A DNA stretch of 64,000 nucleotides from the NCBI GenBank assembly GCA_037576215.1, contig JBANDB010000001.1, positions 4,712,001 through 4,776,000 on the forward strand, written 5' to 3'. A model generated the notes under the pieces. The model was given only the letters and a program-made list of their open reading frames with translations. It made no database searches and was not told where the DNA came from. This DNA is from Armillaria gallica. Taxonomy: Eukaryota; Basidiomycota; Agaricomycetes; Agaricales; Physalacriaceae. A program made the position numbers and the translations under genes. Below, one piece after another: positions 1-14,989 of the stretch (its first letter is position 1; the number at the start of each line of letters is the position of its first letter).

Positions 1-2652
1 CCATGATTGTCCTCAACTTGTACCCCGCACCTTCATGGTCGGTCAACGACGGGCTCGGCGGCGGGCTCAGCAGAATAGATACGCCCTCGCCCCCACATCC
101 CATCACAGCCGAGGGGAAGAGCTTCCTATAAAGCACAATCCCACGGATCAGCGACTTGATGTCACGCTCGACGCTATCCTTCTCCTCCTCATCTTCCTCC
201 TCCTCCTCATCGTCGACCCAAACACCTTCCAGTCCACCACCACCACCTAGCCACACTTTCTCAAAGACGTCCCCAAGCTCCGTCATCTTTCCTCCCAAGG
301 AACGAGCAGCGTCAACTGTGATCCTACGGAGGTCGTCCTCTTTGTCGTCCTCTTTGTCACTCTCACTGGCGGATTCAAGGCCAGCAGGGACGACAGACTC
401 GACGAACATGCTTTCCAGGTGTGTCTTGGTGCGTTCCAAGACGAGAGTACACGCGATGACACCAATCGGAGTGTATCTGTCCCATTCAGCTTTGATGCCC
501 GCAGCTTTCAGCCTCGACATGGCCTCGTCGACACCAACAGTGTCCAGTACGAGTCGCTCGTATGGACAAGTGATGCCCCCGTCGCGTTTCGCGGCTTCCC
601 AGATCCTGGCCGCGTGCCTCTTAGCGACAGGGTACGACACCATAGCCAGAGTGCTCAAGTCGCCCGCGCTGGCGCTGAACCAAGGAAGGTGAGCGCGAAG
701 TCGATACATAGTGAGCAATCGAGTGATCAACGATGTTTGGTCTATTGAATCCTGGTCAGGTCAAACTAAAATCCATAATCAAGATCACAAACCTGGGTTA
801 AAGACACAAATCTCTCCAAGTCTGACCCACGCTCGCTGTTCAAGTCCTTTTTCCTCAAACGACTCTCCTTTGCGACCCCATCCGAGAGCCGTTGTAAGGC
901 GCTTCGCCTCGCCTTGCTTGCCTCTCTTGGCCGGCTCAAGGGCTGCCAAGAGACTAGCAGTGCGCGTCATGGATTGGCCATGAACCTCCTTAGCGGCACG
1001 GAAAGCTCCGAAATTAAAGTTGAATCGGCCCTTGATCTTGCCCACCCACGGCCAAAGAATAGAGATGAAGACTAGAACCGACACGAGAAGATGGAAGGCT
1101 TGAATCAACGATTGGTATGTGCTGACAGTAGAATGGGGTCTTGCGCTGAGAATCACTCCCTCATGGGTATGTTCTGACGTAGACGCTGTCGTACTGAAGG
1201 GGTTATTGAAGAAGGAGAACAGCGCGAATGTGGCCAAAAGGTATTGTGGTGCTTGAGATTGCGCTTCCAATTTGGCTCCAATTTTTTCAACTGGTGCCAC
1301 GGGGGGTATCACCTTACGTGGTCGACCGCGCTTCCTCTTCTCGGGAACAACAGGGGGACCAGCGGGTACAGAGGTGGTGGGCAGTGGAGACGGAACCTCG
1401 ACCTTGGGCTTCTTCCTTCTTCTCTCTTCTTCTTCATCGTTGTCTTCGTCATCCGACTCCGGAAGATCGATATCGAGGACATCCACTTCATCTTTCTCTT
1501 CCCCGCCAAATTTCTCCCTCCACTCTTTCTCCCAGGTGTGCAGGAGGGCAGATCCACCAACCAGCCCCGAAACCAAAGCCTTCAGTCCATCCTGTTCACG
1601 CTTCAACCGCATCTCCCGCTTCTTAAGCACTCGAATGTACTCAACGGCCTTTCCCAGGACGTTGGCTTTGCTGCACTTCCTTGCCACCTTGACTCCATCA
1701 ACGTATCCTCGCTCGTCGATGATATCTGTCGAGTCTTCTTCGTTTCTGATCTTGGCCTTCGTCCCTTTGCTCTTCTTCGGCCCATCATTCCATTCCAACA
1801 CTCGAAGAGCAGGAACCGCCATGCGCAAGGACTGGATTCTGGCATTAAGGTTGGTGCGGTACCGACGCTCGATGGTGGTGTGAGACGTTTTAGGCCGAGA
1901 GGACATGAGAATCGTACTGGGTGCCGTAGCGGAGGAAGGAACGACGGTGGCGTGGAACGAGGCAGCCTGGGAAGCGGGAGGGGTGCTGGGAGGAGGAGTC
2001 GATGCAGCCGACGATACCGAAGAGGATGAAGATAGCGACGCAGACGACGCTGAACCCACTAAAAACAAGCCGTATTAGATACAGCATACCTTATAAATGA
2101 GCCCAGCCGGTATGAACTGGACTTACTTGTAGGCATAGCCATTACAACACCGGCTGATTCACGGACTCGTTGGGCCAACTCCGCTGCGGGGTCCAGTGAA
2201 GACTCCTCAGATGACGATACACTCATTCCTCTGGGAACAGAGCCGTAGTCGCCCGCCAGAAGAACAGGAGGCGACTGGAACGTGAAGGGAAAATCGTATT
2301 CGTAATGGTTCGTCTTGGTCAAGAGACTGGGCTCTACCACCATATTTGAGGTTCCAAAATCCATACTACCAAAATCCGTATAGCCCATCGGTTCTTGGAA
2401 CATGGAAGTCAGCTGCGACCAATCGGTTTCCGTTGGGCTGTCCTGGATCATGTCGTCTTGTAAAATCAAGTTGAGGTCCAAAGGGTCTGATGAATCGAAA
2501 CCTGAAGATGAGTGAGAACCAGAGCTCGTCGACTCTGACGGCGACGGCGCTGAAAAATCCAGCATGGTTGAGAACGAGATGGGTGTAGGAAAGAAAGATT
2601 GTCGACAGCTTTGAGAATCAGACCACTTCTCGAAATTGACCGATATTGACAT
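1..2652 (-). CDS. sre1: SREBP-type bHLH membrane-bound transcription factor (Sre1-like), 3' end beyond window
   Basis: Sterol/oxygen-responsive regulator of the SREBP family. In that family the precursor sits in the ER membrane and its N-terminal bHLH half is released to the nucleus. Exons read as 2652-2127, 2058-793 and 741-<1; introns of 68 and 50 nt restore the frame. The N-terminus is Ser/Pro/acid-rich, like an activation domain. The bHLH begins near residue 235 with IERRYRTNLNARI; the Tyr after ERR is the SREBP hallmark. The loop is long, and helix 2 is ARKCSKANVLGKAVEYIRVLKK. Two hydrophobic stretches follow (YLLATFALFSFF and FHLLVSVLVFISILW), matching the hairpin membrane anchor. The last exon (MYRLRAHLPWFSASAGDLSTLA and onward, including a very acidic stretch) resembles the SREBP C-terminal DUF2014 region and runs off the edge. 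The first ATG is at 2652; another in-frame ATG at 2565 (MLDFSAPS) could be the real start. The family is certain from the bHLH; the symbol is by analogy. Confidence 0.9.
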
Positions 2653-2658
2653 CACGTG
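2653..2658. promoter_or_regulatory. Palindromic E-box CACGTG abutting the SREBP start codon
   Basis: A perfect CACGTG lies directly against the first ATG (2652-2650, minus strand) of the SREBP-like gene. bHLH proteins bind such boxes, and SREBPs with the Tyr substitution bind both E-boxes and sterol elements. If translation starts at the later ATG (2565) the box lies in the leader. Autoregulation is an inference; a 6-bp palindrome is also expected by chance. Confidence 0.35.
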
Positions 2659-2934
2659 TTAGGAGCTCCTTCTGGGCAACTCGGGCGACGGAATAATCCG
2701 GACCGAAAACTTCTCTCGAAAGACTACATAGGATTTGCTTGCGTTCCAAGTTGATGCACTTGGCGAATCGCCAAACAGTATTATTCCCCAATAACCCTCT
2801 TCTACTACTTATACAGTCAATATACATTATGAACGGGGCTCCGTTAAATAAGCTACAGGTATAATATCCCAGCCATTGTACATCGTACGGCCAGTAGATT
2901 ACTCGTGGCACACACAAACTAAAAGGGTATCGTT

Positions 2935-4449
2935 CTATACGGAAGTGTACGGGGATACTTTCACCTGTTCCATCTCATGAGCTTCATGGTGTGACTATTC
3001 GGCAGAGTTCAGCAAGGCATTAAATAATAGACAGTCGAAATTGATCACTTACGCGAGCATCAGCATCAAGTACCTCCTCTGAGGTATCCCGGCTTGGACG
3101 TGCGTCTTCCTCCATCATAGCAAAGTTTACTTTGGAGCGCTGGCGATGTCTCACTGACAGAGCTTGACGTGGTACTACCCCGTTGTTTGTTAGTGTCGGG
3201 TCTGGAGCCGTACTGTCTCCAGTGCGGCCGCCAACGATCCGCACCCTTGAGTTGAGGACCTACAGACAGAAATTTTGTGAGCTCTACACACATTAGGATC
3301 ACCAATTTCGACACTCACAGCGAACAGACTATTCGAGTATAACTTCGAAAGCGCTATGGAAGGCACTAGGTGGTAGTTGTTGTGCTGATACACCCGATAA
3401 AACACGAGATCGATGATCGCAAACGCTGCGCATGTTGAGCCAGTCTCCACTGTCAGTCTAACTATCTTGATAACGAGGATGTCTGTTGACCGGATCCCGG
3501 AGCGCGCTCTTAACAAACTCCATGTCATGGTCACGGAGATGATCACGTCGCAAAGAGCCGTCCCCGCAAGCCACATCTTTGAGAACACCATTAATACGGA
3601 GATGAGAAACGAAGAAGCACGACGAACCGAAGTCACCACGTATGTCTTCGTCTGTATCTCTGAGAAGTGTCCAATTTCGTCTGCCCATACACCTGCGTAG
3701 ATACCGGCAACTGCTTGAGTCAAAGAAAGCTAAGGGAAAACGCCTCGATTAATAAACGATAATACCAATGACGATACAAGACTTTCTTACCAACACAATG
3801 ACGGAAGGAACCCAGAATTCCTTAGTCAAGATCCAGATACGCCAGGCATAGAAAAACTGTCCCGTAGCGCTGACTAGTCGTATATCTCAATTGCTGCACC
3901 AAAGACAAAAAAAACACAATCTTCGCTTACCGAGTGAGGTCATCAGCGGACCATTGATCCAATAGGTTCCAAGCGCGTCAAGCTGTATTAGATCGCCCCA
4001 ACTGCGAAGAACGTGAGGACGTCACTCGGAAAAACAGAATAACAAAATACTCACCCAGTGCCAAAATTCCTAAAAGCGTCGCTAGTTGCTATACATGTTT
4101 GCGCGACTTCAAACAGGTATATAGTCAGAGCCAAAGCTTTTGTAGGGAAAAATCGGTCGGTGGGGAAAGCTATGTAATATATGTCTATCGAATCGGTCCG
4201 TTTAAACGTTTAGCGAGAATAAAGTGCGTCGGACCCACATGCTTGGAGAGTCAAGGCACCGAAAAGTCCCCAGTTGAAAAAATGACCGATAACCTGAACA
4301 GAAATTCCGATCAGTAGTAGCCCGAACCTTCTACGGAGAAACGGATATCCTACCAACGGACCAGTCCTGCAAAAAAAACCGCACTCAGCACAAGAGAGTA
4401 CTACGCGGATGATTTTCACCTACAACTGAGCAATGGGGACGGACGACAT
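2935..4449 (-). CDS. DUF6534 seven-helix membrane protein, copy 1
   Basis: Multi-pass membrane protein of the DUF6534 family, expanded in Agaricomycetes and without a known biochemical role. Joined exons: 4449-4424, 4366-4354, 4293-4239, 4184-4055, 4001-3931, 3873-3791, 3729-3319, 3259-3053, 2994-2935, giving about 351 aa with all phases matching. Landmarks: N-terminal MSSVPIAQLTGPLVIGHFFNW, then GALTLQAYIYYIAFPTDRF, a segment with GQFFYAWRIWIL, and the domain core starting LCDVIISVTMTWSLLRARSG and ending LYSNSLFAVLNSR. The hydrophilic tail is predicted cytosolic. The second exon is only 13 nt. The gene is in tandem with the SREBP gene, 282 bp apart. Two paralogues occur at 22903-24512 and 27582-29012. 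The start rests on an ATG whose exon joins in phase to the conserved GPL motif. Confidence 0.85.
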
Positions 4450-5534
4450 GGCATGAAGGAAGGGAAAGAACACGTAGATGACTACTTCGGTTAGAATTCC
4501 AGGTTATTAAAGGGTCTTCACGAAATCGAGGCCATCTTAACCCCAAGTCGCTCGCCACAACGCAACTTCTATGCCTCATGATGACAGAATTCCGTCCGGA
4601 CAAGAATAGACAGCGAGACAAACTTAACCGAATTACAACAAGTTCATCTCGAATTGAAAAGTTGAAGCACTGGCAGGTAGTTGGTTGGATAGTCTAAATT
4701 TGCGACTCGTCACAGATCTCCCGTCTTGACTATCTCACGGTAAAAATATACAGAATACAACGTGACATGTTCTTACCTGACGATATCTTTGTGCCCCAGA
4801 TTTCGAGGCGAATGGCGTTGGTTTAGACTTCGATTTCGGAAACTGCCGTTTCTTGTTCTCTTGGTTACCATATACAGACCGTGACCGTGGGCCCACTCAC
4901 TAAGCTGCTTTTGTGTTGCGTGGGTAGCATTCCGCCACTGTTGATGAAGGCGACCATCGGATTTTTCGTTGGGCATCGTGATTATCGATGAGTTTCGCTT
5001 ACCCTTGGCGGCATTACCAAACAGCTGCTAATCTCTGGTTCTGGCGGCGGCTACGTACTCCCGGCGGCGGGTAGAATGGGTCACAGGTATGTAAGTATCT
5101 TTACAGCGTGTTCTTTGGGTATTGAGTATTTGGTTATCAGGACGTCACTTTCCTGCTTCTCCGGCAAGTCCGCCGTCGCGCTGAACATATTCTCAACGGT
5201 CGACTGGTCAACCATTATCGCGTTTGCAGTCGTCGTCAGCACTCGCATAAGCAATTCTTGGATTCTGAAGAGCCAAGGCATTGTACCTACCGCTTTCAAC
5301 CATTCGCGTCTTTTTCTCTGTTTTTTTTGGGTTTCTCGCTTAAGACATGAGGCGTCTCTTGTGATTGCTTCGTTTGCACTCCGCGCCAGACTGGGACTAG
5401 GATGAGTAACACTGAAGGACCGATGTCTTCGTACGATTAGCTGTTCGATCACAGGGTCCCAAGCCTTGTAGGAGGTTCATAACATGGGAATTCAGTTTCT
5501 TGGCTCTATCCACTAGGCCCACATCCATTCAGCC
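4450..5534. other. Intergenic, 1.1 kb
   Basis: No recognisable gene. A 123-codon open frame lies on the minus strand (5452-5081), basic and without recognisable motifs or clear splice partners; I treat it as probably fortuitous. The stretch serves as the divergent promoter region between the DUF6534 gene (-) and the methyltransferase (+). Confidence 0.5.
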
Positions 5535-6551
5535 ATGAGTCGTATTCAGCACACAGAGAGGACCCATCATTCCATCCCAAGCTCACAGTACGTACTTCCC
5601 TCTGACGAACTCGAGCGACAAAGGTATGCAACCACGGTATCCATATGCTCCTACCAACTCTATTATTCCAGATTGAAATTACAACATGAAGTAATACGGC
5701 GGGCATTTGGCGAGGCCCTTCTGTTTCCCTGTGTCCGTCTCTCAGACAATGATCAAGTCCTAGATTCTGGCACTGGTACAGGTAACTTAGCCGGTGCCAT
5801 CGCTAGCACGCATAGAATTATCTGACTGCTTTATTCCAGGTATCTGGCTTCTGGAACTTGCACCTCAGTTGCCGCCTACTGTACGACTCCATGGTGTGGA
5901 TATCATAACGCGGCTTTTCCCCACTACATATCCTAGCAACATCAAGTTCTCAGTCGAGGACGTTACTCGTCTCCCGTCGTCTTGGAGTAACAGCTTTACC
6001 TTAGTCCATCAAAGACTATTATTAGCTGCGCTGCGCAAAGTGGAATGGCCTATTGCAATCAGCGAGATGTACAGGGTTACCTCCCCTGGTGGTTGGATTC
6101 AACTTTGCGAGACTGGCTCTTGGCGCGCTGGTCCGTTCACCGCTCGGTTTCAATCACTGATGCGGACCCTGCTCGATTCCAAGGGTTTATTTATGGACTG
6201 TTACAAAGCCATACCTCTGATGCTCAGGAATGCAGGCTTTGTTGATGTTCGCGTCGAAGTGATTCAATTATCGCTTTGTGGCGCGGAGGGTAGCGACGAT
6301 CGAAAGTTTGTGTCAGTTGTTATCTTATACATTACATCACTTACGAGAGTTTCTTTTCTTCTATTACCAGAAATATGTGTAACGTCTTTCGGGGTATGAA
6401 GACCCCGATCTTGAATGTCGGCGGCTTCGGCTTTGTGAGTTCCGAAGCAGAATTTGATGCGTTGGTGAATGGGGTTGAAGACGAGATGGAGAAGACTGCC
6501 AGCGCCCAAAAAGAATACTTCTTGTTCTGTGCTCGGAAGCCTTCATTGTGA
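5535..6551 (+). CDS. SAM-dependent class I methyltransferase
   Basis: Small-molecule-type methyltransferase of the Rossmann class. Exons 5535-5623, 5672-5781, 5840-6305 and 6371-6551 give 281 aa in one frame. Motif I is LDSGTGTGIWLLELA (glycine-rich SAM loop, around residues 60-72), preceded by HEVIRRAFGEALLFP. Motif II is HGVDI, with the acidic residue expected to bind the SAM ribose. NIKFSVEDVTRLP and the motif-IV region FTLVHQRLLLAAL follow, then the post-motif PGGWIQLCETG. The order matches fungal LaeA-like and secondary-metabolism methyltransferases. It begins the row of oxidative genes (two GMC enzymes and a P450) and reads in the same direction as the next two, 350 bp upstream of the first GMC gene. 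Substrate unknown: it could be a tailoring enzyme or a LaeA-like regulator. Confidence 0.85.
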
Positions 6552-6901
6552 ATGATGAAGATCGAGCTGTAATTGTATGACTATCTGTCCGGGCTTTTAT
6601 CCCCTCGCAAGCTGGCGTTGTTCGTCATTAAACCTTCGAAGGCCTGGTTCGACGACCTTCTGACAAGCCTAGGTGACCCGGTTGAGGCTTAGCTGTCAGA
6701 TAAGTCAGATGCTTACGCGGATGCTCACGCGTCCTTTCGGCAACGAGACTGGTTCTTAACCTTCTCCATATGTATATTGCTGATCTAAGGGTCATCAGCC
6801 CTCGAATTCTTGTCTTAACGTCATCTCGGCAAGCATGGCTCATAAATCGCCATGCTTGAGACCTCTTTCTCAAACTATCACCGTTGTCCCATCCTCTCGA
6901 T
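6552..6901. other. Intergenic, 350 bp
   Basis: Contains the 3' flank of the methyltransferase and the promoter of the GMC oxidase. A 211-codon minus-strand open frame crosses it and the following GMC exons but is a shadow without any recognisable motif. Confidence 0.5.
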
Positions 6902-9544
<2,643 letters not shown>

Positions 9545-10217
9545 GGCTGAATGGTATGTTATCGAAGACCGGTTTCCGACACAGTCCAATATCAACATCT
9601 TCAGAAATGTTTTATGTATTTTCCCTTTGTAAATCACTACAACATCGTCGCTCTTAATCGTGAAGAAGCAAGACACTGAAAGCGATAACAGGTACTTACT
9701 ACTTAAGTATCGAACACCAGGATGTATGTACTACGTAAATTCTATATGGCACATTCCACCGTGTATCGCTGCGATATAGCGCTGGATTCATTGTGTCGAA
9801 GACTTGTAAAATGTTGAAAGGGGGAGTATACGTAGTGAAGCAGATATGGCTGCTTATTTTTGGTACAACTCAAAACGTCTCTTAAAGTTCGAAATTAACG
9901 AAAGTCTAACTGAAGTCAACTTGCTATCTTTAATTATGCAACGTCATTATAAATGAACAAAGTGAAGCACCGGCTTTACTACATACCAGCACCTGGTGAC
10001 CGGCCCAGATTGCCGAACACTAGGGGCTCATGACGAAGCTGAACGTTATGTCGGCGTTTTCATTGCCTCTGACGGTCTGCGTTATTATGTGTGACGTTTC
10101 CAGTTGATGGATCTCTTGAATAAGTAACTCGGAGAAACCGTATTTTCTGAAATATATAGATATAGATGCCGTTGGGAAAAGTGGAAAGGATACGATACTC
10201 GCCTTCGTCCCGCTACC
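9545..10217. other. Intergenic, 670 bp
   Basis: AT-rich spacer between the GMC oxidase and the P450. I see no coding potential or repeat; it should hold the P450 promoter. Confidence 0.5.
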
Positions 10218-12350
10218 ATGCTGTCCCTAACATCGTTTGGGTATAGTATTATGGTGATACTCTCTTTGATGTTTCTGAGGAGGGTTTGGGCACGCAAAAG
10301 GTCCATGGCAAGCCCCCCTCTACCTCCCGGTCCCCCTTCCGACCCGATTATTGGACATCTTAGGATGATACCGTCGCAGCGGCAGCCGAACGCATTCTAT
10401 GAGTGGTCCAAGGTTTACGGTGAGGTCCTTCCTTCGTCTACACCTTAGATACTGAAGATCTTCCCAGGCGATGTCATACAACTCCGTGTGTTTGGACGGT
10501 CTATCGTCATACTCAGTAGCGACGAAGCTGCCACTGACTTGCTTGAGAAAAGAGGTCTAAATTACAGCTCTAGACCGAATTTCATTATCATGGACATGTC
10601 TGTATTTTCAATTTGTGTACTTTCGTTCAGCGTTCACCATCTTCATAGCATGGGTTGGGGACAGACATTGGCGTTTTTGCCCTACGGAAAACGCTTTCTT
10701 CGGCACAGGAAGATGGTTTCGCAACCGTTAGGTCGAGAAAAACTTGAATTGTACCATCCCATCCAGATCCAGGCTGTCCAGGTTCTGCTGAAAGATTTAC
10801 TCGCAAGGCCCGCCGGTTATGAAGAAGCTGTTCATCGGTAATTTGATTGTGTGCATGAAAATGTGGATACGTTAAATTGAAGACTTTCTAGCTTTATAAC
10901 TTCTATCATTGTCGAGATTGCGTTTGGTCATAGAATCACTTCGGATGACGATATATACCTCACTCTTGCCAGAGAACATACACACTCAATCGATAATTCT
11001 GGCCCCCCGGGAAATACACCAGTTGACTTCTTACCATTCCGTATGCGGGCTCTTCTGTTTTCATAAAAGTGCATGCTCAAACTGATGCTTATTCATTAGT
11101 GCGATACTTTCCCTCTTGGTTTCCTGGCACATACTTCGCGGAGTGGGCACGCACTTGGAGTCGAGTTCCCCAAACAATGCACGACCTTCCTTACAGCGAT
11201 CTCATTCGAGATATCGTACGTGTTTTCCTTGGCTAGGAATACCAAGTACCAAATTCAATATCCAATCAGGAACAAGGACATTACAATCCTTCAATTCTGG
11301 GTCAGGAAATCCAGAAGATGTTAGAGACCAGCGGCAAAACTGAAACGCGGATTTCGGATATCAAGAGCACTGCTGCTGTCACCTTCGGCGCAGGAGTAGA
11401 TTCTGTAAGCTGATGCATCTCCTTCCAAAGACCATGCTACTACGTCTTACTTCAATAAGATGGAAGCTACACTTTCGATATTCCTACTTCTCATGATGCG
11501 TCATCCGGAGTGCCAGAAGAAGGCTCAGGCGGAGATTGACGGTGTCTTGGGTGGGAGTCGTTTGCCCAATCATGATGATCGGCCACATCTTCCATATGTA
11601 GAAGCGTTACTCCAAGAAATCAAAAGGTCAGCACGACTGTATCTTTGTATCACATGAACTTACTAAAGTTGTGTACATGCACAGATGGTTTCCAGTCACA
11701 CCTCTAGGTTTGCGCATCTACTATCTGATTAGCGCTGTATCCAATTGAAGATTCCTCGTGCATGGAATAGGACTGCCTCACCTATGTACGGACGACGATA
11801 TATACCGAGGAATGTTCATCCCGAAAGGATCGATAGTATTTGCCAACGCCAGGTGTGCCTCGTGCTCTATATGTCATTGAAAGGAGCTCAACTTTCAAAC
11901 CCGTCTGTGCCAAGAGCAATAAGTCTCGACGAGAGTGTATACCATGATCCTTCGCGGTTTTATCCTGAACGGTTTCTCCCTAAACCCGTGGGACGCGGCG
12001 AGCCACACTTCGGTGCCGCGTTTGGCTATGGCCGCAGGTGAGTCGATCTCTTGTTGGCAAACCACAAACTGAAGTCGATTCAGAATATGCCCCGGACGTT
12101 TAGTAGCGGATGACACTCTTTGGCTTGCCTTTACGTCTATTCTCTCTATGTTCAGCGTGGAGATACTGCCAGATAAAAGCGGGCGGTATGTGGTGCCCAC
12201 TCCTGAGTTCTCTGAAGGCCTCGCCCAGTAGGTCTTTCGAAACGGTCAAAGCTTTGGCTGATCGCTTTGAACAGTCACCCAGTGCCCTTTGACTGCAATG
12301 TAGTCATTCGTTCTGGTCAAGCAGAAACAATCGTCTTGCAATCATGCTAG
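10218..12350 (+). CDS. Cytochrome P450 monooxygenase
   Basis: Microsomal class II P450. Twelve exons (10218-10419, 10468-10597, 10649-10837, 10892-11040, 11100-11215, 11270-11404, 11460-11626, 11685-11707, 11771-11852, 11915-12037, 12084-12227, 12275-12350) give 511 aa with every phase matching. The N-terminal anchor helix (SFGYSIMVILSLMFLRRVW) is followed by the Pro-rich hinge PPLPPGPPSDPIIGHL. The I-helix region is TFGAGVDSMEATLS, the K-helix ExxR is EIKR (about 360-363), and the PERF-type motif is FYPERFLP. The heme loop FGYGRRICPGR has its Cys near residue 441. The style resembles fungal clans annotated as O-methylsterigmatocystin-oxidoreductase-like, but no CYP family number can be given by eye. 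Convergent with the secreted GMC gene, 284 bp apart. It may act on the same substrate as its neighbours (inference). Confidence 0.95.
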
Positions 12351-12634
12351 GTCGACCTGCTATATGGACGGAAATGTAATTCTGTCTCGGCTCCTGGCTT
12401 ATTTATCTTAACTCGTACACCTGAACATCACTCCAAGTTCTATCTGCACTCAATCTCTTAGTAGTTGCCTTTGCGCGATATCTGCATCGATCAATCGGTA
12501 TGGCATACCATATTCGTGTAAGGGCCCATTATGCCGACATCGTTGCTATCCATAAGTATCGGTTATATGTACAATACCGTCATTAAATGCAAATAAAATG
12601 GCTTCGTTGTATAAATCCGCAACAGCCCCTCATT

Positions 12635-14989
12635 TCAGATACCGTACTGATGTTTGATTAGTGCCGCCATACGTTCAGCGACCGTGTAAACGATGGCTTG
12701 CGGGTGGCATTCAGGTATTGTGTGCTGAAGGCGCTATTAGCTTGAAAATTAGGGAAGGGACAAATGAACGCACGAGAATAGAGGCATCGATAACCCTAAG
12801 TCCTGACACACCAATTACGTTGAGATGCGAGTCCACCACTTCACCTATTTTTGCCGTCCCAACTGCGTGGTTTACAGTCACAGCGTTGTTGCGAATAAAC
12901 TCCGTCAATTCATCGTCCGTAGTGGCATTTGCGAGATCTCCATAGATACCGGTGACGTATCCCTCCCAAGGGGAGGTGGCGAGGATGGTCTGGACGTCTT
13001 TAATAACTTGGATCATAGCCACTACGTCAAACTCGGTGCTCAGGATGCCGAGATCGATAACTGGTGCAGCGAAAGGGTTAGTGGAGTTAATGACAACCGT
13101 GCCTCCTGGGAAAAGGTGAATGTCGTCGGAAGTATAAGAAAATAGGTACCTACGTGACGTCGGCGAGACAACGGCTGCAAGGACACTCATGTATGAGCCG
13201 TTGTCCGGGAACGACATTGGTCCAAAGGGCGCAAATCCGTTCTTCGACAGGTCATGTCAGTAAAAAGTTAAAACGTAGTCACTGCCCTTCATATAACTTA
13301 CCGCAAATATGACTTCCGTATTTGCCGACAGCGGCCCTGTTGATGGATCCACACCCCCGGGATACGTTGGCAACTTAAAGTATCCTTGTGTGTTCCCAGG
13401 TGTGTCAACAAATAAACCCTGCCTTTCTGTCTCCCAGTTTTCGAGAACGTCCGCAAATAAGGTGCTATTCCGCAGGATAGGGTCCCACGTGTTGTTTGAA
13501 TTGACCGTGAAGTAATTTGCGACTAGTGGGTGATCAACGAGGTTGGCACCAACGGCGGGCGCATCGACAATGACGTCTATACCCAGGTCCGACAGAACAC
13601 CTTTAGGTCCGATTCCGGAAAGCGAGAGAAGCTGAGGCGTTCCTGAAGAATGAATTGATTGAGAGTCTATTAATACGGCTGAGAGCCGGGATGTGAACAT
13701 ACCCATCACTCCTGCGCTAAGGAGCACCTCTTTTTTCGCTTTGATTTTCGTGCGGGTGCCTTGCGTTCCAATGAGTCAACTCCGTGAATCAAGGGTGCGA
13801 GTAGGATATACCATTCGCGCTCTGAGCAATCTCGACTGTGTCGATCTCGGAAGCCGAGAGAGATCCCGAAATTTTGGTAACGCGTGTGGAGATAATGACA
13901 TCGACGTTACAGCGGTCGACAATAGGTAGAAGGTACCCAGTTGCGGCACTGCTCCGAGTACCGTTTCCTATAGCGTTCTGGACATAGCCTTGCAATGCTA
14001 GGTTATAAACTTGCGATACTAGTATTCTGCGTCACTTACCGAGACCTACTGACTTTCCGGCATTGAAATCCTCGTTGTAGGTAAATCGGCCACCGAGAAT
14101 AAAGGCGGAATCCACAACGCGCTGGTCGAGTTCCGTTTCATGACCAGGAAGGCTAACCTGCACGGGCCCGTCCTGCCCGTGAACTCCTGGGACTACTTGT
14201 CCTGTGGTGTTGTGGCCATCGGAGGGAGGGACGAGTGTAGAAGTCTGCGCGTTTCCACACGGTCAAATACCAACAACCCAGACGCTTGAATGATGAGCTC
14301 ACCCTCAGATAATAGTACTCAACTGCACGCCAGGTCCACATAGAGTCGTTGGACGCGGTTGCCAAAGAGTCCCAGTAATCATTTGAGCAACGATTCCATG
14401 TCATGAAGTCTAGGACATTAGGATAGCATGAATGATTGATTAGTGAGCAGTCACAGATTCATACGCACTGATACTGCTGCTCCCCCCGAGCACGAAACCC
14501 CTTGCCAGTTTTATCGAACGATTATTGAGGCCGGCTGGAGAGGCTTCCGGTAAACGTCATTCTAGGTACTATATGACTGAAACCCAACTTTGATCAGTCG
14601 TCGTAAAGTTCCAATCAACACTAGTGGAAGGTAACGATGTGGCAAGAAAAGGAATTTCAACATCTTGGATGTCCTCGCTACTGTTGCACATCTGTCAGGA
14701 ACAGGAACACGATAGACTTTAGATGTGATACTAGCCTGATCCCCGCTTCTATGACCAGCACCTTGATCTTGGGATTCTCAGACAGGCGATTGGCCAGCAC
14801 GCTTCCTGCTGTGCCGCCTACTGAAAGCGTCAGTACCATGTTATGGACAATGTTTGAAACATACGCACCACCAATAATGATGAAGTCGTATCCGCAAGGA
14901 CTCAGTTGGGAGACAGATATCAGCAGGGCAGCCCTGACCCCCCACGTCACGACAAAGAGAAGCGCTAGGGCTTTCGGGAGAATATGCAT
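12635..14989 (-). CDS. Secreted GMC oxidoreductase (aryl-alcohol oxidase / glucose oxidase-like)
   Basis: Extracellular FAD flavoenzyme. Exons 14989-14869, 14817-14732, 14691-14589, 14534-14469, 14409-14303, 14244-14040, 13997-13812, 13759-13703, 13642-13302, 13241-13154, 13105-12774 and 12724-12635 give 593 aa, fully in frame. A signal peptide (MHILPKALALLFVVTWGVRA) precedes YDFIIIGGGTAGSVLANRL, the FAD loop. Further motifs are LARGFVLGGSSSIN and SAGVMGTPQLLSLSGIGP (GMC signature 2). The catalytic His is in VNHAVGTAKIG, and the second His is in PECHPQAIVYTVAERM. NDS/NNT-type N-glycosylation sites are frequent, as expected for a secreted protein. Wood-decay fungi use such enzymes to make H2O2 or reduce quinones; the actual substrate is unknown. 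The start was chosen at the signal peptide; longer upstream open sequence exists but lacks a better start. Confidence 0.93.

Noticed and set aside
1228..2029. Long plus-strand frames of 132-261 codons
   Set aside because: Antisense shadows of the low-complexity part of the SREBP-like gene.
5081..5452. 123-codon minus-strand open frame
   Set aside because: No recognisable motif, no splice partners, and overlapped by an equally long plus-strand frame.
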